From the NCBI GenBank assembly GCA_028288485.1, contig JAQBNO010000072.1, positions 1-51,847 of the forward strand: a stretch of DNA of 51,847 nt, in the 5' to 3' direction. Source of the stretch: Segetibacter sp. GTDB taxonomy: Bacteria; Bacteroidota; Bacteroidia; Chitinophagales; Chitinophagaceae. Shown piece by piece: positions 9,044 to 18,900 of the stretch; position 1 is the stretch's first letter; each line of letters starts with the position of its first letter. The position numbers were made by a program, and so were the translations under genes. The notes beneath the pieces were generated by a model. The model was not told the origin of the DNA. It worked only from the letters and a program-made list of their open reading frames with translations, and searched no databases.

Positions 9044-10045
9044 ATGACTACCATCTTAGCTATAGAATCTTCGTGTGATGATACCAGTGCTGCTGTTTGC
9101 CGGGATGGAGAGATATTAAGTAACCTCGTAGCTTCTCAAAAAATTCACGAGTTATACGGAGGTGTTGTGCCCGAACTTGCCAGCAGGGCGCATATGCAAA
9201 ATATTGTTCCGGTTGTGGATGTAGCTTTGAAAAAGGCAAACGTGCAACTGGGCGAAATTGATGCCATCGCATTTACCCAGGCTCCCGGCCTGATCGGCAG
9301 TTTACTTGTTGGGGCACAATTTGCCAAGTCATTGGCAATGTCGACTGGGAAACCGTTGATCAGTGTTCATCATATGCAGGCGCATGTATTGGCAAACTTG
9401 ATTGATGAACACCGGCCATCTTTCCCGTTTTTGTGTTTGACCGTAAGTGGCGGACACACGCAAATTGTTTTGTGTGAAAGTCCGTATAAAATGAAGGTTA
9501 TAGGTGAAACTATTGATGATGCGGCGGGTGAAGCTTTTGATAAAAGTGCTAAATTGTTAGGCTTACCTTACCCGGGCGGTCCTTTGATAGATAAATATGC
9601 CAAAGAAGGTAATCCGCAAAGATTTACTTTCCCGGAGCCAAATATTCCGGGATTGAATTTTAGTTTTAGCGGGTTAAAGACCTCAATCCTATATTTTCTG
9701 CAGGGCGAAAAGAAGAAGAATCCAGATTTTATAGAAGAGAATTTACTTGACATCTGTGCTTCCATACAGGCGAGAATCGTTTCTATTTTACTGAAGAAAT
9801 TGCAAAATGCAGCTAAGGAAACAGGTATTAAAGATATTTGTATCGCCGGCGGCGTTAGTGCAAACAGCGGTTTAAGAAACGGCTTAACCGAATTGGGAAC
9901 AAGGATGGGATGGAAAACATTTATCCCTAAGTTCGAGTATTGTACCGACAATGCAGGAATGATAGCGATCACTGCTTATTACAAATACCTGCAAAATGAT
10001 TTTGCTGATATGACCATAGGCCCTACTGCACGGGCTGAGTGGTAA
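9044..10045 (+). CDS. tsaD: tRNA N6-adenosine threonylcarbamoyltransferase
   Basis: 333-residue Kae1/Qri7/TsaD protein that transfers the threonylcarbamoyl group to A37 of ANN-decoding tRNAs together with TsaB and TsaE. It begins ILAIESSCDDTSAAV, the family's first ATP-binding signature. The metal site is HHMQAH, with H110 and H114 as ligands. Later motifs are LCLTVSGGHTQIV, the GEAFDKSAKLLGLPYPGG stretch, and CIAGGVSANSGLR near the end. Length is normal for the family. It stands alone, with its own promoter. Its convergent neighbour is a polysaccharide deacetylase gene. Confidence 0.98.
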   Translation: MTTILAIESSCDDTSAAVCRDGEILSNLVASQKIHELYGGVVPELASRAHMQNIVPVVDVALKKANVQLGEIDAIAFTQAPGLIGSLLVGAQFAKSLAMSTGKPLISVHHMQAHVLANLIDEHRPSFPFLCLTVSGGHTQIVLCESPYKMKVIGETIDDAAGEAFDKSAKLLGLPYPGGPLIDKYAKEGNPQRFTFPEPNIPGLNFSFSGLKTSILYFLQGEKKKNPDFIEENLLDICASIQARIVSILLKKLQNAAKETGIKDICIAGGVSANSGLRNGLTELGTRMGWKTFIPKFEYCTDNAGMIAITAYYKYLQNDFADMTIGPTARAEW

Positions 10046-10431
10046 CGGTGCTGTGTCATCTTCATTATTCTTCGACCCAATTGGTGTCCCTAAGTTACTT
10101 GTTACATATTACCACAACATACAAATCATCATAGCAAGTCCGGTTATATATTTCTTTGCTCTTTTGCCAGAGTCTACCATGATTTTCTCAGCTGTTGCAT
10201 GTTCGGATGGCAGGAACAATTTTTAATATAAAATTTTTAAGATAGGTTCGAAAAAGCAGGAGTAAGAATAGATATACAAGGGTTGATAATGTATCAATAA
10301 GGAAACTACTTAAATAACTTACCGAATTAGTGATTGTTGAAGAAATACCAGAGCCCTAGTTGGTTGCCAAAAATTGTCTGCAGAACCGGTACTGTTTTAA
10401 AATCCCTGTTATTACAAACTGGCCTATTCCG
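10046..10431. other. Intergenic region between convergent genes
   Basis: 386 bases between the ends of tsaD and the deacetylase gene. I see no gene, convincing terminator or repeat here. Confidence 0.45.
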
Positions 10432-11286
10432 CTATCTTTTGTTATTAAATGTTTTGATCATGCTTTTATATAAACCCGGGGCACTCCAGTAGCCACTGCC
10501 AATCATTCTTCTTATCGTATATAAAGGTTCACCAGGATCACGATGCGTACTTAGGATGAATGCAGCTTTTATACCTCTTTTTTTAAGGTCGGCGATCGCT
10601 TCTTTTTTCCATAAGCCATACGGATAAGCAAAATATTGAGCAGGTTTACCGGTAATTTCCTCTATTTGCTTTTTAGGTTTTTCAACCTGTGTTTGCCAGT
10701 CTACTTCGGTTGTATACTCTGGAACCATATGGTGGTCCCAGGTATGCGAAGCAATTACATTTCCTTCGTCGCTTAATTGTTTTACCTGTTCACGGGTCAT
10801 GTACTTCGGCCGATTCAACGAGACGGTCATAATAAAATATACACCTTTGAACCCGTATTTTTTCATTTCCGGCCATGCAATATTAAACTGGTCGTCGTCG
10901 GTATCATCGTAGGTTATCATGAACGGCTTTTCGGGCAGGGGCGTGCCATATGCCAGGTATTCATATAATTGATCAGGTAAGACAGTATGGTAGCCGCTGT
11001 CGGCAAGAATTTTCAAATGTGCTTTAAACCTGTTAACGGGCACAACAATATCCCTTGCACTTTTGGAGTCGCCACCATTCCAATCTCTTATCTGGTGGTA
11101 ACACAAAACAGGAACTTCTTTACGCGCCAATATGGTTGCCGCATCCGCAACCGTTTTCGGCCCATTATTTTGTATTGTCTTGTGCTTTGTTGAGTCTGTA
11201 ACTTTTCCAGGAACTGTACCAGAATCGTGGCAACTGACTAATGTAAGCGTTATTATTATAACAAGGTGAAGTATAAAAGATTTCAT
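10432..11286 (-). CDS. Polysaccharide deacetylase family lipoprotein (second of a tandem pair)
   Basis: 284-residue secreted protein. Signal MKSFILHLVIIITLTLVSC with lipobox ending at C19 predicts a lipoprotein. The NodB-type domain spans about 50-275. MITYDDTDDDQ carries the metal-binding Asp pair, SHTWDHHM the metal His residues, and FAYPYGLW the following loop. The domain begins with VPVLCYHQIRDW, usual in bacterial deacetylases acting on N-acetylated cell-wall or exopolysaccharide. The substrate is not known. It lies 44 bases after its paralogue and is very similar to it from KTVADAATILA onward, so a tandem duplication is likely. Confidence 0.92.
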   Translation of the reverse strand: MKSFILHLVIIITLTLVSCHDSGTVPGKVTDSTKHKTIQNNGPKTVADAATILARKEVPVLCYHQIRDWNGGDSKSARDIVVPVNRFKAHLKILADSGYHTVLPDQLYEYLAYGTPLPEKPFMITYDDTDDDQFNIAWPEMKKYGFKGVYFIMTVSLNRPKYMTREQVKQLSDEGNVIASHTWDHHMVPEYTTEVDWQTQVEKPKKQIEEITGKPAQYFAYPYGLWKKEAIADLKKRGIKAAFILSTHRDPGEPLYTIRRMIGSGYWSAPGLYKSMIKTFNNKR

Positions 11287-11330
11287 TAATTGTACGTTTC
11301 TACACGGGCATAATCGACGGCTGTGGTCGG

Positions 11331-12200
11331 TTAGTGGAACGACTGCAACATGCTTTTATACATAGTTGTTCCACTCCAAAAGCCACTGGCTATAATTCTC
11401 CTGATAGTATATAAAGGATCATCAGGATCGCGTTTTGTACTTAAGATATACGCAGATTTTACACCACGTTTCTTTAATTCCGGGATTGCTTCCCTGTTCC
11501 ATAGCCCGAAAGGATAGGCAAAATATTCAGAGGTTTTGCCAACAAGCTCTTCAATTTTCTTTTTAGGCTTTTCAATTTGTGTAACCCAATCCTGTTCTGT
11601 TTTATACTGCTTTACGTTATGATGATCCCAGGTATGAGATTCGATTACATGACCTTCATTTGCCAATTGCTTTATTTGCTCCGTCGTCATGTATTTAGGG
11701 CGGTTAATCGACACCGTCATGATAAAAAATACACCTTTAAAACCGTACTTTTTCATCTCGGAAGCGCCAATTGTAAACTGGTCGTCATCAGTATCGTCAA
11801 AAGTTAGCATGACAGGTTTTTCAGGTAAAGGCGCACCATACGCGAGGTAATTATATAGTTGGTCGGGCAGAATAGTATGGTAACCGCTGTCTGCAAGGAT
11901 CTTTAAATGTGATTTGAAAGCATCTACCGGGATAATATAATCTCTGGAGCTTTTTGAATCGCTGGCCGACCAATCACGAATCTGGTGATAACATAAAACA
12001 GGAACTTCTTTTTTTGCCAGTATTGTTGCCGCGTCAGCAACGGTTTTTCCAGCATAATTTGTAGTATCCTTTACTTCAAAGCCTGTTGCAACTGAAGAAG
12101 AATCTTTGCCGGTATTGACAGTATTACTGTTAACCGGATTTTTACAGCTAAAGGTTATAACTGAAGCCAGGAATAAGAGAGAAAGTGGAAAGTGTTTCAT
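11331..12200 (-). CDS. Polysaccharide deacetylase family lipoprotein (first of a tandem pair)
   Basis: 289-residue paralogue of the next gene. Signal MKHFPLSLLFLASVITFSC ends in a lipobox at C19. A short Ser/Thr/Asn-rich linker follows, then a NodB-type deacetylase domain with VPVLCYHQIRDW, LTFDDTDDDQ, SHTWDHHN and FAYPFGLW. All metal-binding positions are kept in both copies, so both should be active. The two proteins differ mainly in the signal and linker (residues 1-50). It is first in a two-gene unit read leftwards. The upstream gene diverges from it across about 280 bases of AT-rich DNA. Confidence 0.92.
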   Translation of the reverse strand: MKHFPLSLLFLASVITFSCKNPVNSNTVNTGKDSSSVATGFEVKDTTNYAGKTVADAATILAKKEVPVLCYHQIRDWSASDSKSSRDYIIPVDAFKSHLKILADSGYHTILPDQLYNYLAYGAPLPEKPVMLTFDDTDDDQFTIGASEMKKYGFKGVFFIMTVSINRPKYMTTEQIKQLANEGHVIESHTWDHHNVKQYKTEQDWVTQIEKPKKKIEELVGKTSEYFAYPFGLWNREAIPELKKRGVKSAYILSTKRDPDDPLYTIRRIIASGFWSGTTMYKSMLQSFH

Positions 12201-12483
12201 TAATATTAATATAGGTGTACAGAAAAAATACCGCGTGTGCTTCCCGGTTTTTTGGCCGAAATAATGAAACTTTTTTCATCTTTTCCAAAAAAAAAATGGG
12301 CAGGTAGACATTATTGAGTAGTTATTAATAATAAACAAAATATTTAAAAGGTTCTATTTTGTTTATTATCCTTAGTATTCAGCTATTTACCTGCTTAAAC
12401 AAAAATTGAAAAGCGTTGCGGAACACATTAATAACGTTAGCATAGTTTGTGTATTACAATTTTTGAAAAAATCCTGTCAAAAT

Positions 12484-13803
12484 ATGGGAATATTTAATAC
12501 CGGTGTTTCTTATAATCAAAAAGAGGCAGCAGAACTTGTAAAAGCAAAGGCGATACAATTACATGATTTTAAAGACCTGGAGGTATTATTTGACAAAATA
12601 GGAGATGCGAGGATAGTCATGTTAGGAGAAGCATCACATGGTACTCACGAATATTATACGTGGCGCAGTTATATAACCAGGAAACTGGTGAGCGAAAAAA
12701 AATTTAATTTTATTGCTGTTGAAGGCGACTGGCCCGACTGTTACAATATAAACTGCTCAATAAAGGACAATAGCAATTCTGCCAACAGCATACTAAATGT
12801 TTTAAAAAAGTTTGACAGGTGGCCCACTTGGATGTGGGCGAACTGGGAAATTGCGGGCTTTTGCAAATGGCTGTACAATTACAACATAGAGAAAAGTAAC
12901 AAAGCGGGGTTTTACGGTTTAGACGTTTACAGCCTATGGGAATCCCTGGAAGCTGTTCGTAACTATCTTGAAAAAAACGACCCTGAGGCCTTCAAAAAAG
13001 CTACTGAAACTTATCGTTGTTTTGAACCCTACAAGGAGGATGGAACTTCTTATGCCTATGCCAGCAGGCTTGTTCCTGAACTTTGTGAAAATGAAGTAAT
13101 TGCTTTGCTGGAGGAAATTCAAAAAAGAATTCCGGAAAATAAACTGCCGCAGGAAAGTGTCTTCGGCGCAGAACAAAATGCATTAATAGCAGTTAATGCC
13201 GAAAAGTATTACAGGGCAATGATCAGGAGTAACACAGAATCCTGGAATATCAGGGACAGCCACATGATGGAGACGCTTGAACGGTTACTCGATTTCCATG
13301 GACCGAATTCAAAAGCTGTAGTGTGGGCACACAACACACATATTGGAGATGCAAGGGCAACCGATATGGCCGATGAAGGCATGTATAATATTGGAGAACT
13401 GGCACGGCAAAAATTCCCAGGTCAAACATTCCTGGTCGGATTTGGCTCTTATACCGGTAATGTAATAGCAGGTAATGGCTGGGGTGCCGAAATGCAAAAC
13501 ATGCTGGTGCCCGATGCCCGACAGGGAAGTCTTGAATACTTATTACATAAAGCTGGAAATGAAAACAAGCTATTGTTGATGGACGATTTCAAGCAAACGC
13601 TGTTTAATGAAAAATGGATTGATCACAGGGCTATAGGTGTAGTTTACAAGCCCGAATACGAGCGTTATGGTAATTATGTTCCAACTATTGCCGCTTCCAG
13701 GTACGATGCCTTTATTTATATCGATAAAACACATGCACTTCATCCTTTACATTTACATCCAAATGAAGTTTCAATTCCGGAAACCTTTCCGTCTGGTTTT
13801 TAA
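12484..13803 (+). CDS. Erythromycin esterase family protein
   Basis: About 439 residues from the ATG at 12484. The open frame runs upstream to a TTG at 12406 (465 residues), but the extra 26 residues do not look like part of the family. Motifs of the Ere/DUF-type esterase family are clear: VMLGEASHGTHEYYTWR near the start, AVEGDWPDCY, WAHNTHIGDARATDM in the middle, and VGFGSYTGNVIAG. The His and Glu residues in the first and third motifs are the likely catalytic ones. The family includes macrolide-inactivating enzymes, but most chromosomal members have no proven role, so resistance should not be assumed. No signal peptide, hence probably cytoplasmic. A near-consensus TATTTTG lies at 12355. 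Confidence 0.88.
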   Translation: MGIFNTGVSYNQKEAAELVKAKAIQLHDFKDLEVLFDKIGDARIVMLGEASHGTHEYYTWRSYITRKLVSEKKFNFIAVEGDWPDCYNINCSIKDNSNSANSILNVLKKFDRWPTWMWANWEIAGFCKWLYNYNIEKSNKAGFYGLDVYSLWESLEAVRNYLEKNDPEAFKKATETYRCFEPYKEDGTSYAYASRLVPELCENEVIALLEEIQKRIPENKLPQESVFGAEQNALIAVNAEKYYRAMIRSNTESWNIRDSHMMETLERLLDFHGPNSKAVVWAHNTHIGDARATDMADEGMYNIGELARQKFPGQTFLVGFGSYTGNVIAGNGWGAEMQNMLVPDARQGSLEYLLHKAGNENKLLLMDDFKQTLFNEKWIDHRAIGVVYKPEYERYGNYVPTIAASRYDAFIYIDKTHALHPLHLHPNEVSIPETFPSGF

Positions 13804-13912
13804 GCATCAATAAAACCTGAAAGAGAAAATTAAAGATGAATAGCCCGTAAATCTTAAAACCGGTTGCACGCGTTTAGTTTAGCCTTATTTTTCTTTTTGT
13901 ATGTCATTATAT

Positions 13913-13920
13913 TATTTTTG
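13913..13920 (+). promoter_or_regulatory. -7 element upstream of araR
   Basis: TATTTTTG matches TAnnTTTG exactly. A TTTTTG run at 13894-13899 is only 13 bases away, so the -33 element is doubtful. Start of transcription near 13927 is implied, about 240 bases before araR. Confidence 0.45.
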
Positions 13921-14065
13921 TGGAAGCTTAGAGGTATGATGCCTGGCGGCGGGCCGGCAAAAGTAGCCCCGGGTTACATTGACAATGAGATTACATGCAG
14001 AGATGTCTCTACCTGAGAAGTGATGCACGAAACAGTGTTGTTATAAATCTGTCTCCCTTTTAGCG
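13921..14065 (+). ncRNA. Candidate structured RNA or long leader before araR
   Basis: Directly after a consensus -7 box lies an unusually GC-rich segment. It can form nested stems: CCTGG with CCGGG (13941-13975 area), CATT/AATG around GAC, ACAT/ATGT, and a longer-range AGGTA with TACCT. It ends near CCCTTTT. I do not recognise an Rfam family. It does not match TPP, cobalamin or SRP signatures that I know. It could be a small RNA or simply the araR 5' leader. Confidence 0.25.
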
Positions 14066-14168
14066 CAAACACCTTGTGGCGATCGTGAGAAAATAATATT
14101 TATACTTACCTCGTTATAGTCAATAAAAATAAGAAACAGCTCAACGGAAATAAAAGGAATAAACGCAT

Positions 14169-14882
14169 ATGAATAGATATAAAGGACAACTTCGAATCTT
14201 GGTAGCAGTAGACTGTATTATTTTTGGTTTTGATGGTAAAGATTTGAAAGTGTTACTTATTCAGCGTGGCTTTGAACCTGAAAAAAATAAATGGAGCTTG
14301 ATGGGAGGTTTTTTAGAAGCAAATGAAAACCTTGATGAAGCTGCAAACCGGATATTAAAACAACTGACGGGTTTGGAAGATATATACATGGAACAGATAC
14401 ATGCTTTTAGCAAGGTTGATCGTGATGTAGCTGAAAGGGCAGTCTCAGTGTCTTATTTTGCCCTTATTGATATTGCCCGGTATGAAAAGCAGATCAGTTA
14501 TGACTACCACGCTGAATGGTTTTTAATAAACGAAAAGCCCGATCTGATTTTCGATCATGATGAGATGGTTGAACTTGCCAGGAAGCAATTACAATTTAAG
14601 GCAGCTATTCAACCCATACTTTTCGAACTTTTACCTGAAAATTTCACTATTTCGCAGCTGCAAAACTTATATGAAGGTGTGTACAAAACAACCTTCGACA
14701 AAAGGAACTTTATAAGAAAATTAATGTCTACAGGATTATTAATTAAGCTGGAAGTGAAAGATAAATCGGGTTCAAGAAAAGGTGCTTATCTGTACAAGCT
14801 GGATAAGCGAAAATACAACGCGAAGCTGGATGTTTTCTTCAATTATATTCACGACAGAAGTGAGTTAGCGCAGCAGAACTAG
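14169..14882 (+). CDS. araR: Nudix-fold transcriptional regulator of arabinose use (AraR/NrtR type)
   Basis: 237-residue regulator with an N-terminal Nudix-like domain (about 8-140) and a C-terminal winged helix (about 155-230, including ISQLQNLYEGVYKTTFDKRN). The Nudix box is degenerate: G47, E53, R61 and G68 remain, but the three catalytic Glu positions are I62, Q65 and L66. Loss of hydrolase activity is thus expected, with the fold kept for ligand sensing. In Bacteroides thetaiotaomicron a protein of this architecture (BT0354, AraR) represses arabinose genes and is released by L-arabinose. The position here, just before susCD and in an araBDA locus, supports the same role. The effector is inferred, not shown. 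Confidence 0.88.
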   Translation: MNRYKGQLRILVAVDCIIFGFDGKDLKVLLIQRGFEPEKNKWSLMGGFLEANENLDEAANRILKQLTGLEDIYMEQIHAFSKVDRDVAERAVSVSYFALIDIARYEKQISYDYHAEWFLINEKPDLIFDHDEMVELARKQLQFKAAIQPILFELLPENFTISQLQNLYEGVYKTTFDKRNFIRKLMSTGLLIKLEVKDKSGSRKGAYLYKLDKRKYNAKLDVFFNYIHDRSELAQQN

Positions 14883-15434
14883 AAATATCGCTTTATTTAT
14901 ATAGAGTGTTGGTTTTTTGGGCCAGGCGAGGGAATATTAATGTTGCATCGTTGCGTCGCACTCGTATACGATTTGTCCTCTAAGCCAACTGTAGCATTGG
15001 CACTAAATACTGAAAAATGGTAACCGCCGATGGAAATACAACTCCATCATAACAAACTCTCCAGGGCTGATCAATTAAAAATAAGAGTTGCGTAGAAACT
15101 ACGCGTTAAATCAGGTACCTGTCAGGGTCCTGACCGGCCAACTTGTGTAATAGCCGGCGATAAGGGGGAAAATTTCCATTTAACAAACAGTGATTAGTAA
15201 CGGGAATAGCTCAATAAAGAACAAAAAGTACAAGGGCGGACATCACCGAAGGGATCCTTTCGGACAAACATGTCGAAAACGATTATTGGCCGGTTCCATA
15301 CGATTCTTCCAGGGAAATGTTTGATTTGTTTTGACGCTTATTTTTTGCTTTAACCAGCTTTTCCGGGAATGTTTTTCGTTTTATAGATGCGAAAAGAATT
15401 TTTACGACCGCATTGCAATTGGGTAAGATTTTTT
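14883..15434. other. Intergenic region between araR and the susC promoter
   Basis: No gene is visible. It contains a dispersed repeat copy at 14945-14966. The rest has stop codons in all frames and no recognised motif. Confidence 0.45.
14945..14966 (+). repeat. Dispersed intergenic repeat, copy 3
   Basis: GCATCGTTGCGTCGCACTC plus GTA, 62 bases after araR. It is the short form without the AAATC-TTTATTC tail. Confidence 0.75.
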
Positions 15435-15465
15435 TTTGACACCTCATGCAGCATCTTTACTTTAG
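15435..15465 (+). promoter_or_regulatory. Promoter candidate for the susCD operon
   Basis: TTTG at 15435-15438, a 19-base spacer, then TACTTTAG at 15458-15465 (one mismatch to TAnnTTTG). The predicted leader to the susC ATG at 15938 is about 465 bases. A second candidate lies just downstream (TTTG 15502-15505, TATTTTG 15524-15530) with a 7-bp inverted repeat TAAAATA/TATTTTA at 15508-15525 between its elements. Confidence 0.5.
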
Positions 15466-15567
15466 AGGAACTCATTGAAGTAGTAGATGCTGATTTGTAT
15501 TTTTGAGTAAAATAATACTATTTTATTTTGCTGAAAATTTTTTACAAAAAAATGTTATTAGAATAAA

Positions 15568-15617
15568 ATTTCATTAGGAATTTTAAAAGATTAGTGTCAA
15601 CTTCACATTTCATTAGG
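15568..15617 (+). promoter_or_regulatory. Possible operator region in the susC leader
   Basis: ATTTCATTAGG occurs twice as a direct repeat (15568-15578 and 15607-15617). Between them lies TGTCAACTTCACA (15595-15607), of TGT-N7-ACA form. A similar TGTCAATGATACA sits inside the transaldolase promoter at 42174-42186. Binding by AraR is only a suggestion. Confidence 0.3.
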
Positions 15618-15660
15618 TTTTTGTTAACTTAAAACGATTTTATGCGATTGCTAAGCCTGG

Positions 15661-15678
15661 AGCTTCTAATCAGAAGCT
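15661..15678 (+). other. Stem-loop in the susC leader
   Basis: AGCTTCT, 4-base loop AATC, AGAAGCT: a perfect 7-bp stem. There is no following T tract, so it is not a standard terminator. A second stem (AAAGCAGC / GCTGCTTT, 15844-15872) lies nearer the start codon. Both are in the predicted long leader. Confidence 0.4.
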
Positions 15679-15937
15679 TATACACCTTCACCATGGGGAT
15701 ATTTTCCTCTTCCCACCAAGTACTGAATTTTGCCTGCAGTAGAGTAATTAATGATTATTCAATAATTGTTTCAGGGCAGCTTTGTACTTAAGACTCCTTT
15801 GAATCTTAATACGGGTTTTCGGTAATCATCAATTTTATGCTTAAAAGCAGCACTCTAAAATTTCGCTGCTTTCGGTAGCTTGTCGTACAGTTTAAAATTT
15901 GTGTGTGATAATAACTTTTAATAAATCAACAACGGTC

Positions 15938-18900
15938 ATGAAAAAACGCTTACTCAATTGGAAGATAGTTCCTTCCGCAAAAGAAAGCAGGGCAAAACCC
16001 TGGAAGTTCTGTTTTCTATTATTTTTAGCGACATTCCTGTCTACGGTACTGTTTGCACAGTCGACAGTGAGAGGCAGGGTAACATCAGGCGATACCGCGC
16101 TGGCTGGTGTAACAGTGCAGGTAAAGGGAACAACTACTTCTACACAAACCGACGACAATGGGCGGTTTTCAATCAGTGCACCATCGAACGGTACGCTTGT
16201 TTTTACGTCTATAGGTTTTACGGCCCGCGAGGTAGGAATTAATAATCGTACCACCGTTGACCTTACTATGCAGGCCGCAGCCGGCCAGCAATTGAATGAT
16301 GTAGTTGTGGTTGGCTACGGTACGCAAAGAAGGGCCACTGTTACCGGCTCTGTAAGTACCATAAAGTCTGACGAGTTGTTGAAAACTCCTTCAACGACTA
16401 CTTCAGGAGCTTTAGTTGGTAAAATACAAGGTATCACTACACGGCAACCGGATGCACGACCAGGTGCACAAACAAACATCCAGGTACGTAACATGGGTAA
16501 CCCGCTTTATGTTATTGATGGTGTTCCTGCCGATGCCGGTCAGTTCAACCAGCTTGGTGTTGCTGACGTAGATAATATATCAATACTTAAAGATGCCTCG
16601 GCTGCCATTTATGGCTTACGTGCGGCTAACGGCGTAATATTAGTAACTACAAAAAAGGGAAGAACAGGAGCTAAAGCTGACATCAATATTTCGGGTTACA
16701 CGGGCTACCAAAATCTTACAAGGCTACCCCATCCTCCTGATGCGGCTACTTATCTTCGCGGTCTTGCATGGTCAAACCAGAATAGAGGTCTGCCAAATCC
16801 AACAGACTTAACTCCTGAAACAATTGCTAAATGGGAAAGGGGTGAGCCTGGCTTCCAGAGCTACGATTACCATAGGGAAATACTAAAGCCAAATGTTCCG
16901 CAGTCTTACATAAACGCAAGTGCATCAGGTGGCGGCCCCAGCAGCCGTTATTACTTCTCATACAGCCATACCGACCAGGATGCACTGATTAAAGATTTTT
17001 ATTTTAAACGCGACAACTTCCAGGCGAATTTGGAATCAGGTCTTGCAAAAGGATTGAAATTAAGCACACAAATCAGCGGCCGTATAGAAAGGCGCCATCA
17101 AACTGGTGTACCCGGCCTTGATGACTACTTTAACCCTTTGCTTAGTATCTATAGCATGTGGCCAACAGAAAGGCCTTATGCGAATGATAATCCTAACTAT
17201 GTAAACCGCACTCACAATATCAACGTTAATCCTGCTACCTACGAAGAGAAATTTACCGGGTACTCGCAGGACGAGTGGAGATCAATTAAACCAATTTTTG
17301 GAATTCAGTATGATCTTCCTTTTGGTTTAACCGCAAAAGCGACCTATTCTTATACTTATACTACCCAGCGATTGGAAGAGTTTGAGTATACTTATGATGT
17401 TTATGACTATGTTCCCGCTACAGGAACCACGCCCGAGAAGTATGTAGCTGTGCCAGGAAATCAAAATCCATGGAGGCGTAAAAGAGATCAGAATATTTCG
17501 GAGCAATTCATGCAGTTCCAGTTGAACTATAATAAAAAGATCGGTGACCATACAATTTCTGCCATCGCCGCCGCCGAACGACAAGAATTAAAAGGAGATT
17601 GGTTTGAAACAGGCTCTTTACCACAAAATAATACAGTTGCTATTGTTTATTTTACTGATCAGAACAGGTTGGATACCCGGTTTTACGAAGAAGCAAGGGC
17701 AGGTTATATTGGTAGAGTAAACTATACCTATAAAAATAAGTACTTGCTTGAAGGGCTGGGAAGATATGATGGCTCCTATTTATACAGACCAGGAAGCAGG
17801 TATGGTTTCTTCCCAGGCGTTTCAATTGGATGGAGACCATTGGAAGAAAACTTTATGAAAACAGGTTTTGGCTCGAAATTCAGTGACCTGAAAATAAGGG
17901 CATCTTATGGACAAACAGGTAGTGAACTTGGAGCGGCACCATTTGCCTTTAGACCTGGATACGATTATGCGCAAGGGACATCGGTGTTTAATGGTAGCCT
18001 GGTAACTGGGGTTAGACCAAGAGGTCTTCCAACAACAACCTTAACCTGGGTTACAAATATTTCTAAAAATATAGGTATAGACTTTGCGTTGTTTAATAAT
18101 AAGTTGTCAGGAACATTTGACGTGTTTGAAAGAAGACGCAATGGTTTACCGGCACCGCAATATGACGTGTTACTACCAGCGGAAGCAGGTTACGGTTTCC
18201 CAAATCAAAACCTCGAATCCGACGCTATCCGTGGGGTTGAAGGTATATTAACATGGAGTAATAGTACGAAAGGCGGTCTTTTATACAGTACAAGTATTAA
18301 CGGTACTATAGCAAGATTAAGATCAGTGTCGAGGTATAAACCAAGATTTGGTAATTCCTATGATGAATGGCGCTTTTCTGCTGAAGACAGGTGGGCAAAC
18401 CCAACTTTTGGCTACCGTACAATCGGACAGTTCCAGTCACAGGAAGAGATAGACAATTATCCAATTAACAATGACGGGCAAAATAACCGGACTCATCTTC
18501 CCGGTGACCTTAAATTCGAAGATGTGAATGGTGATGGTATCATCAATGGACTTGATGAAAGGGTGATCGGCTATGGTTATTCAACTGATGGAGCCAACGT
18601 AGTTCAGCCGTTGTTAAGTTTCGGTTTCAATAATAATTTCCAATTCAAAGGGTTTTCTCTGCAGGTTGATTTTTCAGGTGCCAGCATGCAAACCTATGAG
18701 CGTCGTTTTGAAGCGCAGGTGCCATTTCAAAATAACGGAGCCGGTATCGACTATTTAATTAACGACGCATGGCGTAGATCTGATGCGTTCAACGGTAATA
18801 GTCCATGGATACCTGGAAAATACCCGGCAGTAAGAAAAGATGTTAATCATATTAGTTTATCACGCAGAAGCGACTTTTGGATGACAAACATTTCTTATGT

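Larger units (their letters stand above)
13804..14168. other. Leader region of araR
   Basis: 365 bases with no gene. A strong -7 box (13913-13920) is followed by a GC-rich, foldable stretch (see the ncRNA candidate) and then AT-rich DNA up to the araR start. Confidence 0.5.

Noticed and set aside
12406-12483. TTG start giving a 26-residue extension of the erythromycin-esterase protein
   Set aside because: The extension does not resemble the family or a signal peptide; the ATG at 12484 gives a normal N-terminus.
12484-13803. Macrolide resistance gene
   Set aside because: Family membership alone does not show resistance; most chromosomal members have unknown substrates and no mobile element or resistance context is present.
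13936-14040. 5S rRNA-like segment (GATGCCTGGCGGC and CTGAGAAGTGATGC look like parts of 5S)
   Set aside because: The match is to enterobacterial 5S rather than the Bacteroidota form, helices III-V cannot be built, and no other rRNA is nearby.
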